Of a stretch of 64,000 nucleotides of DNA, positions 1 through 10,200 are shown one piece after another. The stretch comes from Hysterium pulicare CBS 123377. Taxonomy: Eukaryota > Ascomycota > Dothideomycetes > Hysteriales > Hysteriaceae. Under the pieces are notes generated by a model. That model did no database searches and was not told the origin of the DNA. It saw nothing but the letters and a program-made list of their open reading frames with translations. The stretch is taken from contig AJFK01000215.1 in assembly GCA_000467715.1 (NCBI GenBank), positions 1 to 64,000 of the forward strand, read 5' to 3'. The position numbers were made by a program, and so were the translations under genes. Each line of letters starts with the position of its first letter. Within the stretch, counting starts at the first letter, position 1.

Positions 1-386
1 TGTATCATCGAAAGGAAAACCCGTAGGGGTGGTGAAGCCTGAGAGATGTATGGAGCAGTACCACCCAGTCCATGACATGGTACTGGTTAGCTTACTATTA
101 ACAGTCGATTTCGACTCGGTCTCCAAGTCCTTAGGTAGGTTCGGGTGGTGTAGTGCGAACTCCGACCTTGGCAGTGAATGGCAGGGACGGGACTTCCCGA
201 TATTCCTACCAAATCTGGAGTCCCAACGCCCAAATTGCCTCGTACGTGTAGCTTGTTTATTTTTCATACTTGGTTTGATTTCCTGAACTCTATCTCCATG
301 TCGCTGTAGCAACCGTAAATATTTATACCTTTGATTCCCCCGCCCACGTTCTTTTCTCCACACAAAACATTCTGCCCCGAACCACT
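1..386. other. intergenic, no gene supported
   Basis: An 85-codon open frame (29-286, plus) has no recognisable motif or splice context. I see nothing else in this stretch; it is the upstream region of the small gene beginning at 387. Confidence 0.5.
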
Positions 387-786
387 ATGGAATCAATGGC
401 AAAAGCTGATCAGACTCCAACAAACATGTCTTGCGAAACACAAAATGAGAGGAACCTCATTCAGTTCCTCAAGGACTACATCGTCTGTGAGTCTCCTGAG
501 TGCCATGTGGTTTGCCGAGCCCCAAGCAAATGACACTGACATGAGTTCAGCAAAATGTCAGACCTTTTGGGATGGAGACTATCATTTTGGAGTCGGAACC
601 TTTTTCTTCGAGAGCACCCAAAAGTACCAAGTCCATGTCGTTGCTTTTGTGGAGGTCATTTATCAACACTGGGGCAGCCTGCGTGATTCCAGAGTCGAAG
701 CTCTAGAGGACAGTTCAAAGTCTTTGTGGAAGTTTCAACAGAACAGTCGAGTATGTCCCCTGGTCTTCGCCACTGTTTGGGCATGA
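387..786 (+). CDS. small two-exon protein, possible remote member of the 52.8-60.8 kb tandem family
   Basis: Model: exons 387-486 and 551-786, 111 aa. The 64-nt intron has donor GTGAGT and acceptor TTCAG and splits codon T|CA in phase 1, the same codon and phase used by tandem units B, D and F (H uses T|CG). The end of exon 1 reads NLIQFLKDYIV, like the FxxLKxxII helix of the array members. Exon 2 has YHFGVG, then TQKYQVHVVAFVEV, which lines up with the YDIV and TFQVCLTSYVCEV strands of unit H, then an acidic helix (LRDSRVEALEDSSKSLW) at the place of the AMxxLL helix. The NA-x-LYG motif is absent. No known domain is recognised. Membership in the family is my inference from pattern and splice phase; a continuous 151-codon ORF through the intron is the alternative. 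Confidence 0.45.
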
Positions 787-1694
787 TGGTTTGCTGACTT
801 TGATTCTGGAGCCGACGATTAGAAGGAGTGTCTCCGGACCACTTTGAAGTGCCTTTCTCACAATGGTTGCCTGACTGAGTCTCCGAGAGTTTTCATCATG
901 TGGTGGAACATGAGTGCATGGGGTTTTAGTTGTCGAGTTCTTGATGGGTTTACGTGGTGTTGGTGGCAGCATGATACCCCGATGCTTAGATGCCGATGGT
1001 TAGTCGCATGTATTGATGAAGGGCATGCACAATGTCTTCGAATCCAGAACATTACAATCATTGACCTCTTATGGTCACTAGTGAAAAAGCTTTACCTTAG
1101 TGCCCGTTTCTTTCTAAACCCTATTGTGAATTCCGTCCTAGAATTAGAATTTCCGTGATGCCCGAAGATAACCGAAAGCTTCCAGTGTGATTTGCGTCAC
1201 TGTTTGTCCACCCTATCAATACTCTTTCGCTGTTGTGTTGTCATGTAGTTGGACCGTCTAATTAACGTGGAGGATCTCTCTAAGCTTTCGCGTTGTTTCA
1301 TTTCCCAATTCTTCAAGACGCTATAAGCCGTCATTCCACCTTATAGGTCCATGGACGGAAAGTAGTTTAAAAAGAATCAACTTAAGGAGAAGCTCGCTAA
1401 GAAGCTTGTAAGCACTCCCTTAAGAAAAGTTCCGTAATAATTTCAGAAAGCAGAGGGTATTTAATGTCAGAGTCGAGCGCAAGTCACATTCACATGAGCA
1501 CACAAGAGAGCATCTAGGAAAGCACTAAATAAAGAAATAAATAGCATACACTTAGATTAACCAGTCAAGAATGAAATATCTCCGCTGGATATCTACGACG
1601 CCCCAGCCTCTAAACCACTAAAGATCAAAGAAAAGGAAAAATGAAAACCGTATGAGTCTCGAAACCACAACGAAGGAAAACCATCCAAACGCCC
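787..1694. other. intergenic, no gene supported
   Basis: About 0.9 kb of mixed composition. Short ORFs at 844-1158 (plus) and 858-1061 (minus) overlap each other and look random. The stretch 749-846 can be read as a frame ending near 'LTLILEPT', which has a faint echo at 30.88 kb (see findings). Confidence 0.5.
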
Positions 1695-2336
1695 TCACTT
1701 CTTCGGGGCCGCCTTCTTATTCTTCTTCTTCGGAGCAGCCGCCTTCTTCGTGACCTTCTTCGCTTTCCCCTTCAATGGGCTATTCGACCGGGTCTTCAGC
1801 GTAGATGGAGCGCTACTGACCCCCGAAGTTCCCTGCGAACCTTCCACGGCCGTCGATTCTCTTGTTGCCTTCTGCTTCGGCTTTGGCGCTGGGACTGGGT
1901 TGGGCGTTGGAACCGACGTTCCACTCGTCCTGTCTGTTCTGGGCACATGCTTTCCCTCCTGCACCTTGGTCTTTGGCTTCGCCTTGGTGGTGGTCGCTTT
2001 CTTCTTCTTCTTGGTAACACCAGATTTCGCCGGACGAAGCCCTGCGCTCTTCGCGTTCGCGTTCGCTCTCTCCTTCCTCCTCTTCTCTTTCTCTTTCGCC
2101 TTGTCTGCCGCCTCCTTCTCCGCGGCTCTCTTCTTAGCACGAGTTTCTGCCGCACTCAAGCGTACACCTCCGCGTCCCCATTCGATATCCGCAAAGTTCG
2201 AGGGCGGATTTATAGGCAGATGCCTTTGAGAACGTGTCCTGACATACGGGTTACTGTTGGGACCGCCAATAATGTTGTCCTCGGTAACTTCGGCGCGGTT
2301 GGCTGGCCTGGGGTTACGAGCTGCTTTAGGAGGCAT
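1695..2336 (-). CDS. lysine/alanine-rich basic protein, probably nuclear
   Basis: Single-exon frame of 213 aa starting MPPKAARNPRP. I do not recognise the family. The N-terminal 60 residues are low-charge and contain VRTRSQRHLPINPP and a short FADIEWGRGGVRLS segment that looks like the only conserved patch. Residues about 60-100 are a highly charged Ala/Lys/Glu/Arg helix (likely coiled coil). The rest is Lys/Pro/Ser/Thr-rich disordered sequence ending in KKK clusters, giving a very basic protein with several nuclear-localisation-like stretches. This fits a chromatin- or RNA-associated protein but the function is unknown. The opposite-strand frames across it are compositional shadows of the Lys codons. 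Confidence 0.7.
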   Translation of the reverse strand: MPPKAARNPRPANRAEVTEDNIIGGPNSNPYVRTRSQRHLPINPPSNFADIEWGRGGVRLSAAETRAKKRAAEKEAADKAKEKEKRRKERANANAKSAGLRPAKSGVTKKKKKATTTKAKPKTKVQEGKHVPRTDRTSGTSVPTPNPVPAPKPKQKATRESTAVEGSQGTSGVSSAPSTLKTRSNSPLKGKAKKVTKKAAAPKKKNKKAAPKK

Positions 2337-3242
2337 GGTGGTGATCGATGGTTATCTATGAGATAATTTGAAAAGTGTGCGTGCCAGTAAGCTGAGAGCA
2401 GAGAAAGTCAAGATAAAGCCTGTCAAGTGACTGAACCGTTGATGATCGTGTCAGGTGGTTGGCGGAATTGTGACTTGGGAACAAGGCATTACTCATTAAA
2501 TACCCTCATCCTTCACCCCTACCTGCTTGCGGTAATTCAAAGAAGAGGGTACTTGAGACACAAAGAAGAGAGAATGGCGGTCGCGAACGATGGGATGTCT
2601 CGAATAATTCTTTGTGCGATCGCAGTCGAGGGTTTAAGTCTGTATCAGATGATTCAAAGACCTTCTTTGTCAGAAATCGTGAGCCACATGGCGCAAGGTC
2701 CGTAGCTTTGAATGGAGGCATGGGAGAATTTCCGGGGTTTTGGTATGCCCCCAACCAGGACTGAATCTGTCTGTGCCATTGTGAGCTCGATCGGAGGTAC
2801 TCTGGAGTACGTGTGGTTGATAGAGAGGAACGCGACTGAGGAATGTGATCCAAAACCCGCTTGGCCCGTGAGTAGAAGTAATGAAGCACAGAAGCAAGAC
2901 GACACAAAGTTCGCTTTTAAGACAATAGAAACATGTTCAATGTCAAGAACAATAACGAGATGGCGACAATTATTCCTTTTGGTTCTGCGCCTATGCATGA
3001 TATGTGGGAATACTTGCCAATGCCTCACGCCGCATAAAGATGCAAGGAAATCCTACTGACGCCAACCAATGTCACGATCATGCCCTCGATGAGAAAACGC
3101 CATGCCTAGCTCTCTCTCGCCCATTTCAATAAAAATACCAAGATAACAAACCTTCGAATATCAGACTTACCAGACCTTGACGCCATCGCAATGAGCCCAA
3201 ACCAGACCATAATAATGGACCGAAATCCCAGGATAAACCCCG
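2337..3242. other. intergenic between the basic protein and EXO1
   Basis: Overlapping short frames on both strands (2427-3059 plus, 2506-3028 minus) show no domain, no consistent splice sites and no codon periodicity that I can see. The left part is the upstream region of the basic protein gene and the right part the 3' flank of EXO1. Confidence 0.5.
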
Positions 3243-5593
3243 CTATGCTCCAAAAGCAAATCGCTTCAAGTTCAACAAAGGCTTAGGCCTAGGAGAATTA
3301 TCACTGTCCTCTTCGCTGTCGGGAACAATGTAATCCTCACTCCCCTTAGCCTGAAACTTGTTCGTTGCGCCCGCGAAATCTCCTGCCACGACGCCGATCG
3401 TATCGTTTTGGCATGGAGGAACAACGCTCTCTGTCTCCATGGCTGCCCACGTGGAGTCCTCGATCTCAGGATCACTACCATGTTCCCCAACATTCTGGCT
3501 TAAGGTTTGTTTGCTTGTGTGGCCTCGCCATGCCTGTTTAACCAACTTCTGGTTTTTTGCCATGGATCGAAGTACTGAACTTGATGCGGGTGCTGAGGAC
3601 GTGCGAGCAAGTATTTTACTTGGAGATATCTTAGGTCGAACAGTGGCAAGAAGTGACGATTCGGGTGCGGTTTGATCCGATTGGAATCTAAAGTTCGCAC
3701 CGAGAGCTTGTATTTCTGCAGACATGTGCGCACTGAAGCCAGGGCCTTCTTTGTCGGCTGGCGTCGAACTGCCACCAAAGGAAGTAGCGGGAGTAAGAGC
3801 GCTATCGGTATCTTGCGATTGCCCCGTAAGGGTTGAAGACACCGCTGTAATCTGGGATTCGGTGTTGTTCATGGAAGGCGGCACATCAGCGAAAATGGAC
3901 ATTTTTGGCTTGGGCTTCGGTGGAGCATTATCAAACTCTGGGAGTTCAGCCATTGCATCTTCGATGGAATCGTCGGACCAAAGCTCAAAATCCGACTTCG
4001 AGTTCTTCTTGCCTTTAGTGGGACGCACTGAAGGGCTAGGGTCTATAGGTGATGGTGCAAAGAATCGACTCCGCCCAGACTCAACTTTGGCAAAGCCTTC
4101 GCTAGGAGTTGATATGGTGGGTTCGGTGCAGAGTCTCTGCCGTTTCGAGGGATGTGGAGCAGATGCAGCCCCTGCAAAAGAATCCGATATAGCCCGACGA
4201 GATGGTTGTGGAACTGTCGATGCGAGGGAAGTAGAGCGCCTGGGTAGTTGTGATTGTCCTGGAGCGAGGGCTGCGGACCATGGACCCTGGTTCTGATCCA
4301 ATAACCGTTGCTGGCTTGGAGATGGGGTGAGACTGTTAGGGTCGAGCTCCGCAAGAGGTATTCGCTTAGGTTTGAAGAAGGTATTAATGGGCTTTGACTT
4401 CTTCAAATCTGGTGTTTGCGTTACGATACGTTGCATGGACGGTCTGAGAGGTCTTGATGAAGCCCTGTCCTTGATCTCTACGACGATTGGTTCTTTCGTA
4501 TGTGGATGTAGATCGCCACGAGATACTCCAGCGGCCACGTTTGGCGGAACGTATTGCCCAATATATGGCATATCCTTCGGTTCCACTCCAGGTTCCAGAT
4601 CCTTCAGGTTAACCAATTCATTGAGAGAAGGGCAGAAGACCCATTGGTAGAGAAAAGTCATCTCCGCTTGGTTAAATGCTTCCAAGTAGCCTGCTGGAAC
4701 CTTGAACTTTCCATCAAACTGCAAGGCACGGAGTAAGCGTTCAACGGATTTGTGCTTTCGGAGTAATCGATAGGCAGTCTTGAGGCCCATTTTATCGATG
4801 CTCGAAAGGTAGTCACAGCCACTGAGAATAGTCATGCGTCTAAAGTCCGAGTCCGTCCAACCAACTAAGCTGACCTCTCTGCAAGCAGTGAACTCGTTTC
4901 GGTTGATCATTATACAGTCGCCGTACTGATCGAGTTTGGTAATAAGACACTTGGCTCCAAATACCAACAGATCAGAGTCCTCGGATAGTATCCCGTTGAT
5001 GATACCTTTGCGTTCGAGATATACCAGCTGGGGGTCGGCTTCGTACGGTGCGACGACATAGTGGACGTTGTGGCGCTTCAATTCCTCGATCAACATGCGA
5101 GCCATTTCCGGAGTGACGTCCACGGCCTTTTGCAATTCCAAATGGGCTTGAGAAGTCTTTCCAAGCTTGAGCAATTCCAAACCAACACGTTTGCTTTCTT
5201 TCCTTCGGGCTGCCCTCTCTTTCTCTGTGCCAGCTTTACTCGGCAAGTAGTCTCCATCGAATACGAGGTAAGGTGTGATACCGAAGTGAAGAAGCATTCG
5301 AACACGGCTCATAGCGAAGTCGACATATCTATCACGATATAAGCTTGAGAGATGTACAATGTAAAGCTAGAAACATACTTGGTCGTCGGCTTGCCAAGCG
5401 CCAGGTCTATTGCACAGGCAACGGTCCCTCTATGAAGCCATCCGTAGGCGTCAACCCCAATAGTCTGGCCGGCGAATTTCTTGAGATTACAAGGTCTTTG
5501 TATTGATTTAAGAAGTGGTAAGAGACCTTTGGGGATTTAGACATAGTAGCATCGTATATGGGGAACATCCAAGAACTTACCGGAGATACCCAT
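3243..5593 (-). CDS. EXO1: exonuclease 1 (Rad2/XPG family nuclease)
   Basis: Model: exons 5581-5593, 5379-5526 and 3243-5328, 748 aa. Exon 1 is only 13 nt (MGIS plus one base) and is followed by GTAAGT; exon 2 restores the family start (GLLPLLKSIQRP, then AYGWLHRG). The XPG N-region spans about residues 1-100 and the XPG-I region follows with EADPQLVYLE and SEDSDLLVFG, supplying the metal-binding acidic residues, then the helix-hairpin-helix part with SGCDYLSS. The C-terminal half from about residue 350 is Ser/Pro-rich and disordered, as in other Exo1 proteins where it binds mismatch-repair partners. The enzyme is a 5'-3' double-strand exonuclease and flap nuclease in mismatch repair, end resection and recombination. 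It is divergent from TMA16 with 318 bp between the starts. Confidence 0.95.
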
Positions 5594-5911
5594 CTTGTAC
5601 AGAGCGCGAGAAACTGACAGGGTTGATGCGCCCAAACAATGGAGCTGCTATAGGCTCATTATGGGTGGGCAAGTAAAGAAAAGCACTGAAAAGCAACGAA
5701 ATGCAAAATTTAGAAAAACTGCAAGGCGTAGAGGTCATTACATGCAAAGACAGTGAACGAGTGCCGTTCGACGCGCTCTGGTGACAGACGCGACGTAAAG
5801 CCAAGCCGCCGGAGATAGCGGGGAAATCTCGGAAGATCTCGACGTTTTCTCGAGATCCCACCAAAATTTCCCATCGAGAACCCACGAAACATTCACTTCG
5901 AAAATACAAAG
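5594..5911. promoter_or_regulatory. shared upstream region of EXO1 and TMA16
   Basis: 318 bp lie between the two divergent start codons, so both core promoters must sit here unless they overlap the genes. No canonical TATA box stands out. This is inference from gene layout. Confidence 0.5.
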
Positions 5912-6504
5912 ATGCCGGGCAAGAGCCTGAACAAAGTCCAGAAACAAATCGCGAAGAAAAAAGGGAAGGGCGCTATTCTTCACGATAAGAGCCGGGATAC
6001 GTACCGACTCCAGCGCGCAAGTGCTCGCGATGACAAGCTTAATAGGCTGGCTTCTGTGAGGGAGAAGCAGAATCGGCCATTTTGTATGGCTGTCCATTCC
6101 CAACATTACTTGATTTGAGCTTACATCCGTGTGCAGTGGGCAGAATTGCCTATTTCAAGAGCGCCGCTACCGAACATGCTGCCAGTTTCACGGTTCCAGA
6201 AGTACAAAAACTGATCGAGAAATACCTCCACCGAGATGACGAAGAAATCAACAGTCTGAAAGCCGAACGTCGCCCTGGAAGACCTCCTAGCACACGAGAG
6301 GAGCTGCTGAAGCAGAAGCAGGCTTTGGAAGAGCGTGAATATGTATCTGGATTCTGGGTACCGGATATGGAAGACTTAGCCAACCTTAGCACTCTGAGAG
6401 AATGGAATGAGCAATGGGTTAGCTTGAGTACGATGAAGTTTGCACGGATAGCGAAGAGTGGAGTGAGACACGAGTCTAGCTTCCCTCCCAAGGGACAGTC
6501 ATGA
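5912..6504 (+). CDS. TMA16: translation machinery-associated protein 16
   Basis: Model: exons 5912-6083 and 6137-6504, 179 aa; donor GTATGG, acceptor GTGCAG, codon T|TG. The start MPGKSLNKVQKQIAKKKG and the following LHDKSRDTYRLQRASARDDKLNRLA are characteristic of the Tma16 family, and the spliced junction NRPFLGRIAYF restores the conserved block that neither open frame contains alone. The middle holds PEVQKLIEKYLHRDDEE and an RRPGRPPS basic motif; the end has a WVPDMED-LSTLREWNEQW block. Tma16 is a nucleolar protein bound to pre-60S ribosomal particles. Length agrees with the family. Only the 3' end, after FARI, is of uncertain conservation. Confidence 0.92.
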
Positions 6505-6973
6505 GTCAGGAATGAGAACCTCAGAAGAATATACAACGTGCGGAGAGCACTGCGCCGAACTTTGCACAATGTATGGAGGAGCCGTGATGCTCTAGAGGGG
6601 AAAGAAAAGCGGAAGGGAGAGTTGCGAATGAGTTCGACCAGGAGTTTCAGACAATGACGCCTGGCGCACGCCGCCCCGGTAGGGGGGTGCGGTTCCTTGA
6701 CTTGCTCGCCCTGGTGTTAGAGACGAACAATGGTAAAAGCTGGGTAGAGTGGAAACGCGCTCTCGCTCGCGGGTATTACGATACTGCAAGAGCGTATCTA
6801 AGAGATCTTGCTTCTATTGCAAGTAATGCACTTCAACCGACAACCAACCCACTAACTATTTATTATACACGGCCATAGAACGCCTACAACATTCTTCACT
6901 TCGAAGTCGGCGAATAAGATAGTACAAATAGGGGAAGGTCCCTGATATCCCAGTCCATGCACAATGCAATCAT
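6505..6973. other. convergent 3' flanks of TMA16 and MAM33
   Basis: Tail-to-tail intergenic region of 469 bp. ORFs at 6592-6789 and 6654-6878 overlap antisense and lack any motif. The AT-rich TATTTATTATAC stretch near 6858 could belong to 3'-end signals. Confidence 0.4.
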
Positions 6974-8163
6974 CTACTGTACGAACTCCTTGACGTCTGA
7001 GATTGAAAGTTAGCCTTTGTTGAACAAGATTTCCAAGGGCTCACTTACTGTTCAACCACCTGAGATACTCTTTCTGTTCCTTGTGGTCTATGTAATCTGG
7101 GATGAACAACGCCATACGTGTGTTGATGCCACGTTCTTCCAGGTATTTCTCGAGAAGGATCTGAAGATCTTCATCCAAGTTGCCGAATGGTGGACCGGTG
7201 TAGAGATTTCGTCTCTGCCAGTCCTTCTCCGCAGTAGCTGGATCGGCCAGATCAGATGTGGGGTAAAAGAAGAGGTTCTCAATCACGAAGTCTCCGTCCT
7301 GAGCTACTGCCTCGATGACTAGAGCAGAGCCCTTGGATGGGCGCTCGATCCGGATGTTTGCGCGAGCTGGGAAACTCGGTTCATTTGCTTCCTCATCATC
7401 AACAACCTCGTCCTCCAACTCAGGTCGATCCGCAGGAGAAACGCTGTCTTCAGGCGCAACCTTAATATTGCCACCAGATGTCCGGCCTTGGTTGATAGCC
7501 CCCTTTGTGTTGGCGCCCCCAGATTGTGAGCCGATAACATCGTCCACTGCGTTGTCTGTATCATCGTACATTGCCTGATCATCATACTCTTCCGATTCTG
7601 GAGTATCCATGTTGTTCAGATCGGCGGTCGTGAAGGTTACTTGGATCCTAAGAATTATTAGTTTGAGGAGAGAGTATATGTAGATGTAGCACAACGTACT
7701 TCTCATCCCCGAAATTCCGGGTGAGGACAATCTCTTCGTGACCAGGCTTGTCGTCAATCTGACGGAATTGTCAGTGTCCGCACTCCGACAAAAAGCGTTC
7801 AGCACATACTTCAAATTGGCTGTTCTCAAGATAGTCCTTGATATTGCTGGACAGGTTCTCGTCATCCCTCATATCTTCCTCTAGCGAGATCTCATTCTGG
7901 AGTTTTGCAACGAGTTCTTCATTTACTGGACGTGCGTGATCAGTCTGTGTCTAGCTAACATCGAGGAGTTTGCAATTACTAGAGGCTTCTTGTCTCCTTA
8001 TCGCGGAAATGTGGAATGAGGCAATTCTGGAGATCGAAGGTTGCCATGACGGCTGGGATACAGTTGATGTCCGGAGTAGGGAGAATTGGGGACGAGCAGC
8101 CTTCGTGGACAGGCGCGCAACCGACCGTGGCGCTGAGCGAGCAAAGGTCCGTAGAGAAAGCAT
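6974..8163 (-). CDS. MAM33: mitochondrial matrix acidic protein, p32/gC1qR (MAM33) family
   Basis: Model: exons 7980-8163, 7810-7925, 7700-7758, 7049-7647 and 6974-6996, 326 aa; every junction keeps frame. Exon 1 is an arginine/serine-rich mitochondrial presequence (MLSLRTFARSAPRSVARLST). After it come VNEELVAKLQNEI-like sequence, GHEEIVLTRNFGDEKIQVTF, a long acidic loop rich in Asp/Glu typical of p32 proteins, and the C-terminal family block NLYTGPPFGNLDEDLQ, then EKYLEERGINTRMALFIPDY and KEQKEYLRWL. The last exon is just 23 nt (NVKEFVQ). Family members form doughnut-shaped acidic trimers in the matrix and affect mitochondrial translation and respiration. It is divergent from CTP1. Confidence 0.94.
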
Positions 8164-8665
8164 TTTGCAGTATATTAGAGTAAACGGAGGGAAATCGAGA
8201 TAAGAGAAAAGTGGAATGTTCGTGATGGGCTTGAGAGAATTGACTATGATGTCGAAGAGCTTAGCTTTTTCGCGAACATTATTTCATCAACGATCACGTG
8301 CACGCGTTTTCTGGGAAGTCCGTGCTTTTCCATGATGAATCTACACATACTTCCGCCATCGGCCTTGGAAACGAATAAGCCCCCCAATATTGCTAAATTT
8401 ACCTGCAATTGCTTTTATTTAAGCCACGAAGAAAGACTTTGTTGCCAATTCTTGCAGTCTGTTTTCGCTACACAATTGAAGCTCAGTTGCCGTCTATACC
8501 GGAGGTGCCAAACTTCGTATTCTTGGTTTCTAGAGGAGCGGAAATTCGAATAGAGCAGGACCAAAGCATCATAGTTTCTGCGATCTGACACCTACACGGA
8601 GCAACTATACTTAAGCTTGGAGAGCCTTCATCTAAGTGTCCAAGCCCGGAGCCGGCTTGACCAAA
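8164..8665. promoter_or_regulatory. shared upstream region of MAM33 and CTP1
   Basis: 502 bp between two divergent mitochondrial genes. A perfect CACGTG E-box lies at 8295-8300, and a CCAAT pentamer near 8453. These are plausible binding sites for bHLH (Cbf1-like) and HAP-complex factors, but no function is shown by the sequence alone. Confidence 0.4.
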
Positions 8666-9932
8666 ATGGCTTCAACAACGGGCGAGAAGAAGAAGGTGCC
8701 TAACCTCCTGAAGATGCCCCTGGAACTGTGCTGACCGATATCAAGTCTAGTGCTCTGCGTTCCATCATTGCTGGCGCGAGTGCTGGAGCGGTAGAAATAT
8801 GTACGTCTCTTACATCCTAAACTATAATTCACCTCTGACGTCCGTGTGCAGCAATAACATACCCCGCCGAATGTATTTAAGCCTTCTGAACACAATTACC
8901 CCTCCTATAAGGTCGCCCTGACTCTCGTGCAGTTGCAAAAACTAGATCACAGCTCAACAGACGGTTACCGGACGCGAAGAAGCTTCCGTGGCCACCATTT
9001 GGAAAACAATGGTATGCGGGCTGTACGACATTGATTATCGGGAATTCATTAAAAGCGGGAATACGTATGTCTTGGTCTCGACAACCCGTGGAGAGCATTG
9101 ATGGGCTAACACGGCAGTTTAGGATTCGTTGCATTCGATACATATAAATCGTTCTTGGCGGACTCGGATGGCAAAGTTTCAGGACCAGCAAACGTGATCG
9201 CAGGATTCGGAGCAGGAGCAACGGAGTCATTGTTAGCGGTGACGCCCTTCGAGAGTATCAAGACCCAGCTGTAAGCTCCCCCAAGACTGTAGCTCTCAAA
9301 GTATATGCCTGATCTTGTCCCCAGAATCGACGACCAAAAATCCGCGAACCCGCGCATGCGGGGATTTCTCCACGGTTCCAGGATTATCGCACAAGAGAAA
9401 GGTATCCGTGGCTTCTTCCAAGGATTCCTGCCTACCACAGCACGACAGGCAGCAAACTCTGCGGTACGATTCTCGAGCTACACGGCCATGCGACAACTGG
9501 CACAGTCATATGTTGCGCCTGGCGAAAAACTAGGCGCAATAAGCACCTTTGGAATTGGTGGTATGGCTGGTGTAATAACAGTTTATACAACTATGCCAAT
9601 TGATACAGTGAAAACACGGTAAGTAGAATTCTCGAAGATAGGACCATGAACCTCTAGCTGATATGGAGCAGTATGCAATCAATAGAAGCTCGGTCAGCGT
9701 ACAAAAATAGTTTCGACTGCGCTGCCAAAATCTTCAAAAATGAGGGCATTCTTACTTTCTGGGCTGGCGCCGTGCCACGATTAGGAAGGTTAATCCTTAG
9801 CGGTGGAATCGTGTTCACAATGTAAGTTCCACTTCTCCCAAATGAAGCAAGGTTTGCTGACTTAGGGTAAAAAGGTACGAGAAATCGATGGAATTCATGG
9901 ACAAACTCGATCCGGAAGGGAAGTACATATGA
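8666..9932 (+). CDS. CTP1: mitochondrial citrate/tricarboxylate carrier
   Basis: Eight-exon model: 8666-8695, 8746-8800, 8852-8872, 8933-9064, 9123-9270, 9325-9618, 9672-9821, 9875-9932; 295 aa, the usual length of fungal Ctp1. All three mitochondrial-carrier signatures are present: YPAEFAKTR (created across the third intron), TPFESIKTQ and MPIDTVKTR, each in a repeat with two membrane helices. The QKSANPRMRGFLHGSR and PTTARQAANSA blocks identify the citrate carrier. It exchanges citrate for malate or other tricarboxylates over the inner membrane. The first intron (8696-8745, 50 nt, donor GTGCCT) is atypical but needed: without it ATG 8666 runs into a stop. The whole gene is otherwise covered by canonical introns. 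Confidence 0.93.
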
Positions 9933-10200
9933 GCATTTATTACATAATGCAAAGCAAGCAAGTGAGCATCTTAGAGAAACATGTGTAAGATATGTTACAT
10001 CAGACATCCAATTAATTGAAGGGCTACTGTCAACAAGCCTTGCTTATCCAAACCATTTGAGTTTAGTTGATCGCCAACACACCCACAAACATTGGCATTC
10101 AAACCCGTTAATAACCCAAGGCGCATCCCATACCCAAAGCAATGGCGACGAATGAAAAGGCGAGGCGTTACAAGCCAGATTGACTACAAGAGAGTTCGAT

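Noticed and set aside
1750-2366. Hydrophobic plus-strand ORFs (F/V/A-rich) opposite the basic protein gene
   Set aside because: They are the antisense of Lys/Arg/Ala codons in the 1695-2336 gene, a compositional shadow.
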